Positions 17,453 to 26,315 of a DNA stretch of 64,000 nt are shown here, piece by piece. How positions within the stretch are numbered: the first letter of the stretch is position 1; every line of letters starts with the position of its first letter. The translations under genes and the position numbers were made by a program. The stretch is from Nitrosomonas sp. (GTDB lineage Bacteria > Pseudomonadota > Gammaproteobacteria > Burkholderiales > Nitrosomonadaceae): assembly GCA_016710135.1 (NCBI GenBank), contig JADJLM010000002.1, positions 186,001 to 250,000 on the forward strand, given 5' to 3'. The notes beneath the pieces are model-generated. The model ran no database searches and had not been told where the DNA came from. It saw only the letters and a program-made list of their open reading frames with translations.

Positions 17453-19621
17453 ATGATCAAGAAGAAAGCAATTCGAACAGAGCAAGAGGTCTTTTTCGAC
17501 CTTGCAGCGCTGTGTTGCCGACCTGGCTACGTCCATGCTATTGCGCATTTCTGCTTCCGAGACAATGTGATTCTGCACGCGGGCGACATGAAGGAAGCCG
17601 ACATGAGGAAGATGTTCTCTCCCTCGCGGCTCATCCGAACGGAGATCAATACCGTGCTCGGTTTGATGATCAAAGTTAAGATCGATTGGAGTTTGCCTAC
17701 ACCGAAGTCAGTGCAGGAGTATATAGATGCGACAGAGCAGCTCCTTGAAGAGTTGCACCACTGCCTGCTTGGAGAATTCTGGTCGGATCTAACCAAGGAA
17801 GCGGTGGAGAGCGGCTTCAATTCGTTTGCGCAAGGGGAAATGCTACGAGAACCGATCTTCTACAGCGGTGAAGCGGCCTACAACTTCCAATACCTCGACT
17901 TGGCCGTTCGTAAATACGCGGCCGATGCGCCATGGCTCGAGGCAAACCGAGGCTTCACCATCGACCAAGCCTCGCGTGTCGCCAAAGCGGTTGAAGAAGT
18001 TCACGTTGACCACTTCAACGCAATTTGTGAGCGCATGCGAAAGCAGCACCCTGACGAATGGACCATGCTCCCTTTATTTGCCTTCACTATTGATGAGATT
18101 GCAGTGAAAGCGAATCTTGCTACCGAAGTAGTGGAGCGGGTGCTTGGCGCGTTTGAACTGCCTTCTGCTGAGCGCAATCAAGGCTTCAACGCGCTTCACG
18201 ATTTCAACGTCATCACAACCACGCCCCTTCTGCGAATGCCAAGCGGAGAGTTCCTATCACTCCAATCCTATTCACTTGCTGAGGCCATTTACGAAGCGCC
18301 CTTTTACTGGATGGCCCAGGACAAGCCATATCTGCCAACGCTTACCAAGAACCGAGGCGACTTCACTGAAAGTTTTGTAGCCGAGCGTCTCAGTCTGGTC
18401 TTTGGAAATGAGCATGTACATCTAAATGTTGATGTCTTCGAGACCAAGGCGACAAAAGTTTCTGACATCGACGTGCTTGTCGTCTGGGGCAATCGGATCG
18501 TCATCGTGCAGGCAAAATCAAAGCGCCTGACTCAAGAATCGAGAAAGGGAAATGACCAGGTTATCCGCGACGATTTCATGAAGGCGGTTCAGGTAGCTTA
18601 CGACCAGGGGGCCGCTTGCGCCAAGTGCATGCTCGACAAACGCTACAGGCTGGCAGACCCCGACGGACGCGAGGTCGTACTGCAGCATGACATCAAGGAA
18701 ATCTACATATTCTGTGTCGTCAGTGATCACTACCCAGCCCTGAGCTTTCAGGCGCGGCAGTTTCTGCAGACAAAAAACATTGCTCGGGTGCCAGCACCAT
18801 TGGTTATGGACGTATGCGCAATCGATACCATGACAGAAATGCTGCAGTCACCGCTACAGTTTCTCAGCTACGTGAATCGCCGTGCCAACTATGCCGAACA
18901 ACTCATGGCATCGCAGGAACTGACTATTCTTGGCTATCACCTGACCAAGAACCTGTGGGTGCAACCTGATGTTAACCTGATGCTTTTAGCGGATGATTTT
19001 TCAGCTAAGTTAGACATCGCGATGGCAGTTAGACGTGCTAGCGTGCAAGGGGCCGCAACACCCGATGGCGTCCTGACACGGTTTGGAAAAACAACGGTTG
19101 GTCGAATAGTGAAGGAAATTGAGGCGCGACCAGATCCAGCAACAATCGACCTCGGCTTCTTGCTCCTAGCGATGAGCGAGCAGGCTGTCAACGAAATGAG
19201 CCGCGCTGTAGACAGAGTAGCTGCTCGGACTCGTGCAGATGGAAAGCTGCATGACGCCACGTTCGCCTTTAAGGAAGGCTTCGGTATTACATTCCACTGC
19301 ACCGATGAGCCGCCACACGTGGCTGGCCCTCGTTTGGAGTCTTATTGCGCGCTTCGCAAGTACAGAGAAAAGGCTGAGAAGTGGTTCGGGCTATGCATGA
19401 GTTCGTCTGGGCCGGACGTGAGATTTGGTGTCTCTCTGGTCTTTCCATGGATTCAGAATGAGAACATGGATGAGAAAACCAAAGGGATGCAGGTGTTAGA
19501 TCCTATCGATCAAGCTCTTGAAGTATTAATGAAGGGACGAAATCAAGCAAAGAAGATTGGCCGGAACGATCCTTGTCCCTGCGGCAGCGGACGCAAATTC
19601 AAGAAATGCTGCCTCAACTAA
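17453..19621 (+). CDS. Nuclease-like protein with C-terminal SEC-C zinc motif
   Basis: 722 residues from the ATG at 17453 (GGGAAG upstream); a TTG at 17342 would start inside the repeat. Around residues 335-400 a restriction-endonuclease-like core is visible: RGDFTESFVAERL, then SDIDVLVVWGNRIVIVQAKS, fitting the D-x(n)-QxK pattern of NERD-type PD-(D/E)xK nucleases. The last 20 residues are a SEC-C motif, DPCPCGSGRKFKKCC, as in SecA tails. No helicase or methylase lies beside it. Base composition is GC-richer than the flanking core genes, pointing to transfer. It is the only cargo between repeats R1 and R2; a defence role is inference. Confidence 0.7.
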   Translation: MIKKKAIRTEQEVFFDLAALCCRPGYVHAIAHFCFRDNVILHAGDMKEADMRKMFSPSRLIRTEINTVLGLMIKVKIDWSLPTPKSVQEYIDATEQLLEELHHCLLGEFWSDLTKEAVESGFNSFAQGEMLREPIFYSGEAAYNFQYLDLAVRKYAADAPWLEANRGFTIDQASRVAKAVEEVHVDHFNAICERMRKQHPDEWTMLPLFAFTIDEIAVKANLATEVVERVLGAFELPSAERNQGFNALHDFNVITTTPLLRMPSGEFLSLQSYSLAEAIYEAPFYWMAQDKPYLPTLTKNRGDFTESFVAERLSLVFGNEHVHLNVDVFETKATKVSDIDVLVVWGNRIVIVQAKSKRLTQESRKGNDQVIRDDFMKAVQVAYDQGAACAKCMLDKRYRLADPDGREVVLQHDIKEIYIFCVVSDHYPALSFQARQFLQTKNIARVPAPLVMDVCAIDTMTEMLQSPLQFLSYVNRRANYAEQLMASQELTILGYHLTKNLWVQPDVNLMLLADDFSAKLDIAMAVRRASVQGAATPDGVLTRFGKTTVGRIVKEIEARPDPATIDLGFLLLAMSEQAVNEMSRAVDRVAARTRADGKLHDATFAFKEGFGITFHCTDEPPHVAGPRLESYCALRKYREKAEKWFGLCMSSSGPDVRFGVSLVFPWIQNENMDEKTKGMQVLDPIDQALEVLMKGRNQAKKIGRNDPCPCGSGRKFKKCCLN

Positions 19622-19764
19622 ATTCTTTCCACACTGGATGTGGCCCCTGCAAATTCGTGGAGACTGGGCAGGAGCAGGCGGTCACCCCATAATTATCCTC
19701 ACGAACTCGCATTTTTACGCACCAGTTCACATTTTTCCGAACGAGACTTCATATTCCCAATTGG

Positions 19765-20050
19765 CCACCATCACCAAAGACCAACCCTTCATCCGGTTGG
19801 TTTTTTTGTGCCTACTCTCGCGTGTTTGCGCGGGTTCATGCGAATTATTGCGGACTTCGAGGTTTCAAGAAATCCCGCAAATTCGCTCACTTTTTCTCTC
19901 TTTGCGCCATTATTCTCTCCTCCCTTGGCTGTCATGCAAGTGTGAAGTCCACAAGTTTATATTTTTTTAACGATAAAAATCAGAAGATTACACGCAGACT
20001 AATCAAGCGGTTGATTTGCAGCATTGGTAGGCGGTGGAAACAGCACCTGG
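19765..20050 (+). repeat. ssrA-end repeat, copy R2
   Basis: Begins CCACCATCACCAAA and repeats the terminator hairpin, CTCGCGTGTTTGCG, GCGGACTTCGAGG, TTTTTCTCTC, GTGAAGTCCACAAG, ATTACACGCAGACTAATC and AGCATTGGTAGG. It is close to R1 along its whole length. This fills the gap between the SEC-C gene and the recombinase remnant. Confidence 0.85.
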
Positions 20051-20078
20051 GCGGAGAGAACAAAAAGAATATGAAAAA

Positions 20079-20490
20079 CTACGCCTCATTAGCCTTTTGC
20101 GCCTCAATAATGCGCGCACGCATCACGTCCAGATCCTTTTCATCCAGAAGCTCGAAAATAAGATCTATAAGACCATCAACAGTTACTCGCACGACGAAAT
20201 GATCTGGACCGACAATCACACGATCAACCAACTGCCGAAAAATCCGCTTTTGGTGCACTGGCCAGAGTAGGTCGAACACATGGTCTAACTTAGCCAATCT
20301 CTCCGCAATAAGCTCGCGATCAAAACTCGGGTGCGTTGTTAGGGTTTCGGGTAGGTCGTCAAACCAGGGAGCTGGGTCGCGAAAATGCTGGCGTAAATAA
20401 TCCCAAATACGCTGGTGGAGCTCGTGTGCGCGAAAACGAGGGAGACCGGAAGCACCTGCGCCTACAGCGATCTCTTTTTGCGGGATATAG
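20079..20490 (-). pseudogene. C-terminal remnant of a large serine recombinase
   Basis: About 135 residues survive, beginning at YIPQKEIAVGAGASG and continuing through PRFRAHELHQRIWDYL, LTTHPSFDRELIAERL and KRIFRQLVDRVIVGPDHFVV. This matches the C-terminal region of resolvase-type large serine recombinases. The N-terminal catalytic resolvase domain is absent: the frame runs straight into the left end of the IS21 element at 20491 and the missing part is not found beyond the other end. It is probably the relic of an integrase that moved this module, so the module is no longer self-mobile. Confidence 0.7.
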
Positions 20491-20640
20491 TGTTGATACC
20501 GGTTTAAAATTGACCCCCCATTACGGTTGAAAATTGACCAGGGGAAAACAGAGCGCAGGATACTACGCATCTGTGGATAAGTCGACCAGACTGAGTTGGT
20601 GTTTTGTCTCCTGTTGATGTTTTAGATTGGTTGTAGTTCA

Positions 20641-21450
20641 CTACAAATTGACCAGATTTTCTTCTGGCGAGTATTTTTCTTTTTCTCGCTGCTGTATTCT
20701 GATCTTCGCACTGGCAGCGCTTTGTTTGTATCGGAAAGACTCATTGCCAGTTTCAATAATGTGGCAATGGTGCGTGAGTCGATCCAGAAGCGCGGTGGTC
20801 ATTTTGGCATCGATAAAAACGTTACTCCATTCTGCGAATGCGAGGTTGGTGGTAATGATTACGCTGGTGCGTTCATACAGTCTGGAGAGCAAGTGAAACA
20901 ATAAAGCACCTCCGGCTTGTGAGAATGGCAAATAACCCAGTTCATCAAGGATAACCAGATCAATCTGTAATAGTCGTAGAGCAAGCCTGCCTTGTTTGCC
21001 GGTAGATTTTTCCTGCTCCAAGCTATTAGCCAGATCAATGGCGCTGAAGAAACGTACTTTTTTATTGTGATGCTGAATGCCTGAAGTGCCGATGGCAATG
21101 GCCAAGTGTGTTTTGCCTGTACCGGTGCCGCCAACCAGCACCAGATTCTGCGCAGCGGCTGTAAATTCCATCGTGGCCAGTTGCTGAATCAGTTGTTGAT
21201 CGGCTTTGGACTGACTGAAGTCGAAGCCTTGTAAATGACGCTGCACCGGGAATCTGGCGGCTTGGGTTTGATAGCGGATGGAGCGAATGTTGCGCTCGGT
21301 TGCTTCGGCCTGGAGTAACTGGTTTAGCAGTGTATTTGCAAAATTAAAATCGTCAGCGACATCAGATGTATTTTGCTGCCTCAGTTCAGCATAGGAACTA
21401 GCCATACCATATAGCTTCAGTGTCTTGAGCTGCGTGATAATATCAGACAT
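20641..21450 (-). CDS. istB: IS21 helper ATPase IstB
   Basis: 269 residues with DnaC-like AAA+ features: Walker A GGTGTGKTHLAIAI, Walker B LVILDELGYLPFS, and TSVIITTNLAFAEW. IstB assembles on target DNA and activates the IstA transposase. The start overlaps the istA end by eight bases, normal for IS21. It appears intact, though its partner is not. Confidence 0.95.
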   Translation of the reverse strand: MSDIITQLKTLKLYGMASSYAELRQQNTSDVADDFNFANTLLNQLLQAEATERNIRSIRYQTQAARFPVQRHLQGFDFSQSKADQQLIQQLATMEFTAAAQNLVLVGGTGTGKTHLAIAIGTSGIQHHNKKVRFFSAIDLANSLEQEKSTGKQGRLALRLLQIDLVILDELGYLPFSQAGGALLFHLLSRLYERTSVIITTNLAFAEWSNVFIDAKMTTALLDRLTHHCHIIETGNESFRYKQSAASAKIRIQQREKEKYSPEENLVNL

Positions 21451-22949
21451 GCGGCACCTCCTGCTTGTTCAAGCGGTCATAGCGTGCGGTGTCGGCCTGC
21501 GGTTCTTCATTGAGTTTCAGCGTTGTTTCCACTAACGCTGGTACGTCGGTATGTTTCAGCCGCGCCAATACATTGGCGACATGCTCGGCACTGGGAATGC
21601 CGGATTCAAGCACCAGATCAACGGCGACTAGCACCGCTTCCAGTCCATGCGCCGGTACCAGACTGAGTACCTTGGCCATGATTCGATCGGCTTGCTGGCG
21701 CTCTCTGCGCCGAAGTGCTGTTTGTAACTGCAGCAAAGGTGCCGGTAAATCAGCAAATGGGGCGCCGTTGCGCAAGGCACCCGGTTTTTTCTCGATGACC
21801 GGAATATAATGTTGCCAGTCATAGCTGACTTGGTCGCTATCCAGCAGACGGATATGACATGCTGATATAACATTGTCATGAACGATTTCGATACGATCGG
21901 CATACTGATGAACGGCTACCATCTGGTTGGCTAGACGACAAGGCACGGAATAACGGTTGCGCTGCAATGTGACCAGACACGTACTGGATACGCGCGCCAA
22001 TACTTCAATATAGCCATCGAACGGCGCTGGCATCGGCATCAAGTACAATTGTTCCTGCTCCAGCGCATCGGAAAGAGTAATACCTGCATAATCCGGATGC
22101 TGAATTTCTGACCACAACGCGCGGCAGCGCGTCTCAAGCCATTGATTCAGATCATCGAATGAACTGAATGGCTGCTGCTTGGCTTCATTCCAAAGGTGAC
22201 GGCGCATATCCTGAACATTCTTCTCAACAACGCCTTTCTCCCAGCCGGAAGCAACATTACAGAAATCCGGATCAAACAGGTAATGCGCCGTCATCGCAAA
22301 GAAACGCGCATTTACCACACGCCCGTTGCCTCTGGACACCTTGTCCACAGCTGTTTTCATGTTGTCGTAAATGCCGCGTTTCGGTACACCGCCAAAAGCT
22401 GTGAATGCACGGGTGTGGGCTTCAAACAACATCTCGTGACTTTGTGACGGATAGCCCGATAGCATGAAAGCACGGCTGGCACATAGCTTGGTGTGCTGCC
22501 AACACCTTGCGGTGAATGCCGCCAATCACCAGCCACTCTTCGCTCCAGTCAAACTGAAAGGTTTCACCCAACGTAAACCGCAGCGGCACATACACCGATT
22601 TACTCTGACTGCCTTGATTACGCCATCTACGGATAAAATCGCAAACAATGCTATAACCGCCAGTATAGCCTTCGTTCAATATCTCTTAGAACAACATCAA
22701 TGCTGTGCGCCGATCCTTCTTCGAACGATGTGCATCCGCTTCTAACGCCAACAGCAACCTAGATTCAAATGATGTCAGCTTGCCAGGCTTCTTCGCTCTT
22801 TGATATTTTACTGCGCTGTCGTTTGGCGCTTTCAACCACTTCTTTATCGTGTTCCGTGACAGACTCGTTCGGCGCTGAATCTCATTAATTGACAGATGTT
22901 CACGGTAATACATCCGCCGTATCTTTGCATACATAACCATGGTAATCAC
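21443..22949 (-). pseudogene. istA: IS21 transposase IstA, interrupted
   Basis: About 502 residues when reassembled: N-terminal HTH (INEIQRRTSLSRNTIKKWL), catalytic core FQFDWSEEWLVIGGIHRKV and WEKGVVEKNVQDMRRHLW, then the C-terminal domain. Two lesions are visible. An in-frame TAA at 22686-22688 (after RRTALMLF) falls where a Gln codon is likely. A frameshift near 22495-22500 occurs where cacc replaces an expected cacacc (two bases lost). The element is therefore probably immobile. Confidence 0.9.
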
Positions 22950-23047
22950 CCCTTAATTTCTCCTGCCTAAAATTTAGGCAGAATACGTGAATTACCTGGT
23001 CAATTTTCAATCGGTACAACTGCACTTTTCTGGTCAATTTTCGATCG

Positions 23048-23929
23048 GTGTCAACAGCTGCCTCGATTCGATTGATCGCATCTGCTGGCCGGGAAGTCGT
23101 CTCCGTCCGATCAGAACGGTCGTTGGATCACGCGGCATCAGATGCAATCATTGCAGCTTATGGGGTTCTGCGACGGTGGCTCGGCGTTCCTGACGAGCAG
23201 TGGATACCTGCTCGTGCGAAGGAGCTCATCCCTCATCTCATGGCTGTCACAGGCCCCCGCCCGCGCGTACCCACGAAAGCCGAACTTGACCGGATACGTT
23301 ACACGCCGATTACAGCGGGATTCGCACCGATTGCGGAGTTGTCGCGCCAGATTGCAAATCGCCGGGGGCTAGCTGCCGATGTGGATGCCAGCGGAGAAAC
23401 CAAAGGCATTCTCCTTGATGTGGCCGAATTGTGGGAGATGTACGTTCTAAGCATTCTCCGGAAAGCGGCGACTCCGTTGTCAGTAAAGCACGGCACGCGG
23501 GAGAGGGATGCCTCCAAGAAGCTCCTTTGGAGTGACATCAATGGTCATGGACTAGGCACGCTGATCCCTGATGCGATCCTCTACGCACGCAACGATATCC
23601 AAGGTGTGGCTGACGCCAAGTACAAATCCCTCCATCCTTCTGCGAACGCGCCGAACGGCCCGCAGCGCGAAGATCTTTATCAGATGGCTGCCTACTTAGG
23701 TCGGTTTGCCCCATTGGACGGCAAGGCGGCATGGGGCCTGCTTGCATACCCCGACGATCCGTCTCGACCAACCGTTGCGCCAGCAGAGCAACACAGTCCG
23801 TGGAGTCTCGATCAAGGGAAGAAGGTCGTTTTCACATCACTACCTCACGACGCGGCACGGGCGACGGAAAAACTGCGGGGTCTGATTTCACAGCTGTCTG
23901 CCGAGCCAAAGTATTTCGCTAGCGCGTGA
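23048..23929 (+). CDS. McrC-like restriction component, N-terminally truncated by IS21
   Basis: The open frame begins with a GTG inside the IS21 end, so the native N-terminus is gone. The remaining roughly 290 residues resemble McrC/DUF2357-type proteins: LLDVAELWEMYVLSILRKA, TLIPDAILY (acidic residue), GVADAKYKSL (D/E-x-K-like site) and REDLYQMAAYLGRF. McrC normally works with the GTPase McrB to cut modified DNA; no McrB is present. The stop overlaps the next start (gcGTGA), so the two were one operon. GC-rich like the rest of the module. Probably non-functional alone. Confidence 0.65.
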   Translation: MSTAASIRLIASAGREVVSVRSERSLDHAASDAIIAAYGVLRRWLGVPDEQWIPARAKELIPHLMAVTGPRPRVPTKAELDRIRYTPITAGFAPIAELSRQIANRRGLAADVDASGETKGILLDVAELWEMYVLSILRKAATPLSVKHGTRERDASKKLLWSDINGHGLGTLIPDAILYARNDIQGVADAKYKSLHPSANAPNGPQREDLYQMAAYLGRFAPLDGKAAWGLLAYPDDPSRPTVAPAEQHSPWSLDQGKKVVFTSLPHDAARATEKLRGLISQLSAEPKYFASA

Positions 23930-24555
23930 GTTTATTTATGACGAAACCAATCTTCTACTCATGGCAAAGCGATTCTCCTTCGACCACAAATCGCTACTTC
24001 GTCAGGGACTGCATCAAGGATGCGATCAAGAAGCTAAATGGTGATCAAGTCTTGGATGAGGCTGTACGGCTTGATCATGACACTGTTGGAATTCCTGGAA
24101 CGCCTGATATCGCGAATACTATTTTCGGCAAAATTTCCGAGTCTGCTGTTTTCGTGGCAGACCTGACGTTGTGCTCTGAGGCGTCGTCTGGAAAGCGATC
24201 ACCCAATCCAAATGTTCTCATTGAACTTGGTTATGCATTCAGTGAGATTGGAGACTCCCGTGTTATCTCGGTAATGAATACCACCTTTGGTGAGCCGCGA
24301 CAACTCCCCTTCGACCTTTCCCACAAAAGGTGGCCAATTCAGTACAAGCTCGAAGATCTGGGCCTTGATAAGAAATCACACGACTTCAAACGCCTCAAGA
24401 ATCAGTTTACTAGCGAGCTCTACAACGCGATTCGTCTGGTCGTGGCTGCTATCCCCCAGACAGCGCCCGAGCCATACGGGCCGACCGTCCACCATCATTC
24501 ACCTACGTTGAAAACTGCATTCTTTCTTCCGATCCAAGGGCTGACTGGGAAGTAA
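23926..24555 (+). CDS. TIR-like / nucleotide-binding-fold protein
   Basis: About 209 residues. The N-terminal domain opens with KPIFYSWQSDSPSTTNRYFV, then IANTIFGKISESAVFVADLT and NPNVLIELGYAFSEIGDSRV. This alternation of strands and helices, with a conserved Glu in VLIELGYA, is typical of TIR-like and related nucleotide-hydrolase effector domains of bacterial immunity (family-level recognition). Either the GTG at 23926, overlapping the McrC-like stop, or the ATG at 23938 could be the start. The C-terminal 25 residues read poorly (HHHSPTL...), and the alternative frame stays open there into the next gene, so a frameshift may split one longer protein. Confidence 0.6.
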   Translation: MSLFMTKPIFYSWQSDSPSTTNRYFVRDCIKDAIKKLNGDQVLDEAVRLDHDTVGIPGTPDIANTIFGKISESAVFVADLTLCSEASSGKRSPNPNVLIELGYAFSEIGDSRVISVMNTTFGEPRQLPFDLSHKRWPIQYKLEDLGLDKKSHDFKRLKNQFTSELYNAIRLVVAAIPQTAPEPYGPTVHHHSPTLKTAFFLPIQGLTGK

Positions 24556-24923
24556 TGTCGACCAATGGGGACACCACTGCGATTTCCAGAAACGACGTCA
24601 ATTTACGTCTTGTGGTGTCAAGCGAAGATGAAGGTATCCAAAATGCCGACTTCAAGGAGACGTGGGCGAACTGCCACCCTGACCAAAGCGCCACTGGATA
24701 CTGGTGCGACATCTATTACGCATCCACGCATGTTGCTAGAAATATTCTGGTTTCCGTAGATGGCGCACGCGCTATGTTGCCGATTCCCAGGCAAGGCGGG
24801 GCAAGCGGAAAAGTCACCGAAGTACTTCCCTTTGATCACCGGCTAGCCCAGATATTTGACACCCTCGGGAGCCTGGACAGCTACATGGTGCGTTCCGGCC
24901 TGACCGTGGCGTTCGCCGATTGA
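24555..24923 (+). CDS. Unrecognised protein, possibly the C-terminal domain of the TIR-like gene
   Basis: 122 residues from an ATG that overlaps the preceding stop (TAATG). No known domain recognised; the sequence (VNLRLVVSSEDEG, ATGYWCDIYYAST, RNILVSVDGARAMLPIP) suggests a beta-rich fold. Its frame is open upstream of the ATG to at least 24459 and there encodes a plausible sequence (TYVENCILSSDPRADWEV), consistent with a one-base loss having separated it from the TIR-like gene. Either a coupled partner or the C-terminal half. Confidence 0.5.
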   Translation: MSTNGDTTAISRNDVNLRLVVSSEDEGIQNADFKETWANCHPDQSATGYWCDIYYASTHVARNILVSVDGARAMLPIPRQGGASGKVTEVLPFDHRLAQIFDTLGSLDSYMVRSGLTVAFAD

Positions 24924-25061
24924 GCCTGATGTGACGCTCGAGGAGAGGCGATTCAATTGCAGAGCTAGGGCAGCGTCCACGGGCAGCCGGTGTTTGGTCA
25001 AAATCGGCCAAATATTCGAATCCACGCCCTCAAGATCAAAACCTTGCTATCCTTGACGGGA

Positions 25062-25082
25062 TGCGGACGCGGGTTCGATTCC
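25062..25082 (+). repeat. Copy of the tmRNA 3'-end (T-arm) sequence
   Basis: TGCGGACGCGGGTTC followed by G-ATTCC is identical to tmRNA positions 17067-17087 except for one base (20 of 21). It lies about 180 bases before repeat copy R3 and is not part of a complete tmRNA. It is probably the core left by an integration event. The rest of 24924-25240 shows no gene I can support. Confidence 0.75.
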
Positions 25083-25241
25083 TGGGTTGGCAATTCAACC
25101 AGAGTTCGCAGCCGCTCTACCATCAATAAAACAACCAATGTGTTTCCTGCCAAGATGTTCTATGGACAAGGTATTCAGCAGATTTCCGCACCCGCCATCA
25201 AGGGTTAGCAGGCATTGATGAGACCAGGTTTGGTTCGGGTT

Positions 25242-25440
25242 TCCGCCCCACCACCAACACCAAAAACCAACCCTTCATCCGGTTGGTTTTTTTCGCCTAC
25301 TCTCGCGTGTTTACTGGAGTTCCTGCGGATTCTTGCGGACTTCGAGAATTCAGGAAATCACACAAATTCACTCATTTTTTCTCTCTTTGCGCCATTATTC
25401 TCTCCACCTCTACCTGCCATGCGAACTAATAACTTCCCAA
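25242..25440 (+). repeat. ssrA-end repeat, copy R3
   Basis: Starts TCCGCCCCACCACCA, resembling the tmRNA 3' end, and continues CACCAAAAACCAACCC, the GGTTGG hairpin with T-run, CTCGCGTGTTTAC, GCGGACTTCGAG, TTTTTTCTCTCTTTGCGCC and a CATGCGA segment. It diverges after about 25412. It separates the McrC/TIR module from the next three genes. Confidence 0.8.
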
Positions 25441-25492
25441 TATGTCAACACAAAGTGTAAACTGTCAAACATGATGTCAATTGGAGAGCGCT

Positions 25493-26296
25493 ATGGGACA
25501 AAAAATGAAGAACGCACCGGTGTATTTCACCATTACCCAAGTTCGGCATAATCCCGTCTTGCGCTTGGGTTCATACGCACCCGACATCCAAGATCGTATG
25601 CGGAAAGCTGGCTACCCCGACTTTAAAAAGGGTGTTTCTATGTCATTCACACTGACTCCACAGATGGGAGATTCCACGCAGCCGCACACTCCTGTTGTTG
25701 AGCAGGTTGAGCGGCTGATGTTTTTCAGCACGGACAGTACAAAAGGGTTCATTGTCGAGCAGAATGCTTTGTCTTTTCATACAACCGGATACGATACGTT
25801 TGAGACCTTTTCTGATGAATTCATGCGAGGTTTGGCTATCGTGCACGAATGTGTGACGCTAGCTCATACAGAGCGGATTGGCCTACGATATCTTGATGCA
25901 GTTGTTCCTCCTACAGGTGAAGATGGTTTACCAAATTTTCTAGCCCCCGGCGTCTTGGGACTGAGTAGTCGACTGCCTAGTGATGTTCAAGTGTCCCACT
26001 CGTTCTCCGAAACACATATACAGACTGACAAATGTAACATCCTAGCAAGAACGATCATTCAAGAGGGACCACTTGGATTCCCGATGGATCTCCAGCCTAT
26101 AGGTGTAAGAATTGCCGACCGCTTTGGTAAAATCAACGGCATTCATGCAATCATCGACACTGATGCCTCGATCGAAGAACGCTATTCATTTGACCTTGAA
26201 CATATAAAATCTCAGCTGAAAATACTGCGAGAAGGTGTTGGCGTTGCATTTGAGGCAACAGTAATGCCACTTGCTGTGTCAGCTTGGAATGACTGA
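25493..26296 (+). CDS. TIGR04255-type protein of unknown function
   Basis: 267 residues from the ATG at 25493, served by a TTGGAG site. The layout (VYFTITQVRHNPVLRLGSYAPDIQDRM near the N-terminus, RIGLRYLDAVVPP mid-protein, a C-terminal D-rich helix ending AVSAWND) resembles the sporadically distributed TIGR04255 family, members of which are found in accessory regions. No catalytic motif is evident. It heads a compact three-gene set (gaps of about 20 and 11 bases) with an HTH protein and a broken third gene. Family assignment is moderate. Confidence 0.65.
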   Translation: MGQKMKNAPVYFTITQVRHNPVLRLGSYAPDIQDRMRKAGYPDFKKGVSMSFTLTPQMGDSTQPHTPVVEQVERLMFFSTDSTKGFIVEQNALSFHTTGYDTFETFSDEFMRGLAIVHECVTLAHTERIGLRYLDAVVPPTGEDGLPNFLAPGVLGLSSRLPSDVQVSHSFSETHIQTDKCNILARTIIQEGPLGFPMDLQPIGVRIADRFGKINGIHAIIDTDASIEERYSFDLEHIKSQLKILREGVGVAFEATVMPLAVSAWND

Positions 26297-26315
26297 TAAA
26301 ATTGGGAGATAAATT

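Larger units (their letters stand above)
20491..23056 (-). mobile_element. IS21-family insertion sequence
   Basis: About 2.57 kb bounded by inverted ends TGTTGATACCGGTTTAAAAT (left) and, read inward from the right, TGTTGACACCGATCGAAAAT. A second internal copy of the AAAATTGACC end motif sits near each end, as usual for IS21 multiple terminal repeats. It encodes IstB intact and a broken IstA. No matching target duplication flanks it, and the genes on either side are different truncated genes, so it probably sits at a deletion or recombination junction. Confidence 0.9.

Noticed and set aside
20079..20570. Full 163-codon frame as one recombinase gene
   Set aside because: The first 27 codons lie inside the IS21 end; only the rest resembles a recombinase.
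24990..25208. 72-codon frame across the tmRNA-like remnant
   Set aside because: Runs through repeat sequence, has no ribosome site and no protein-like pattern.
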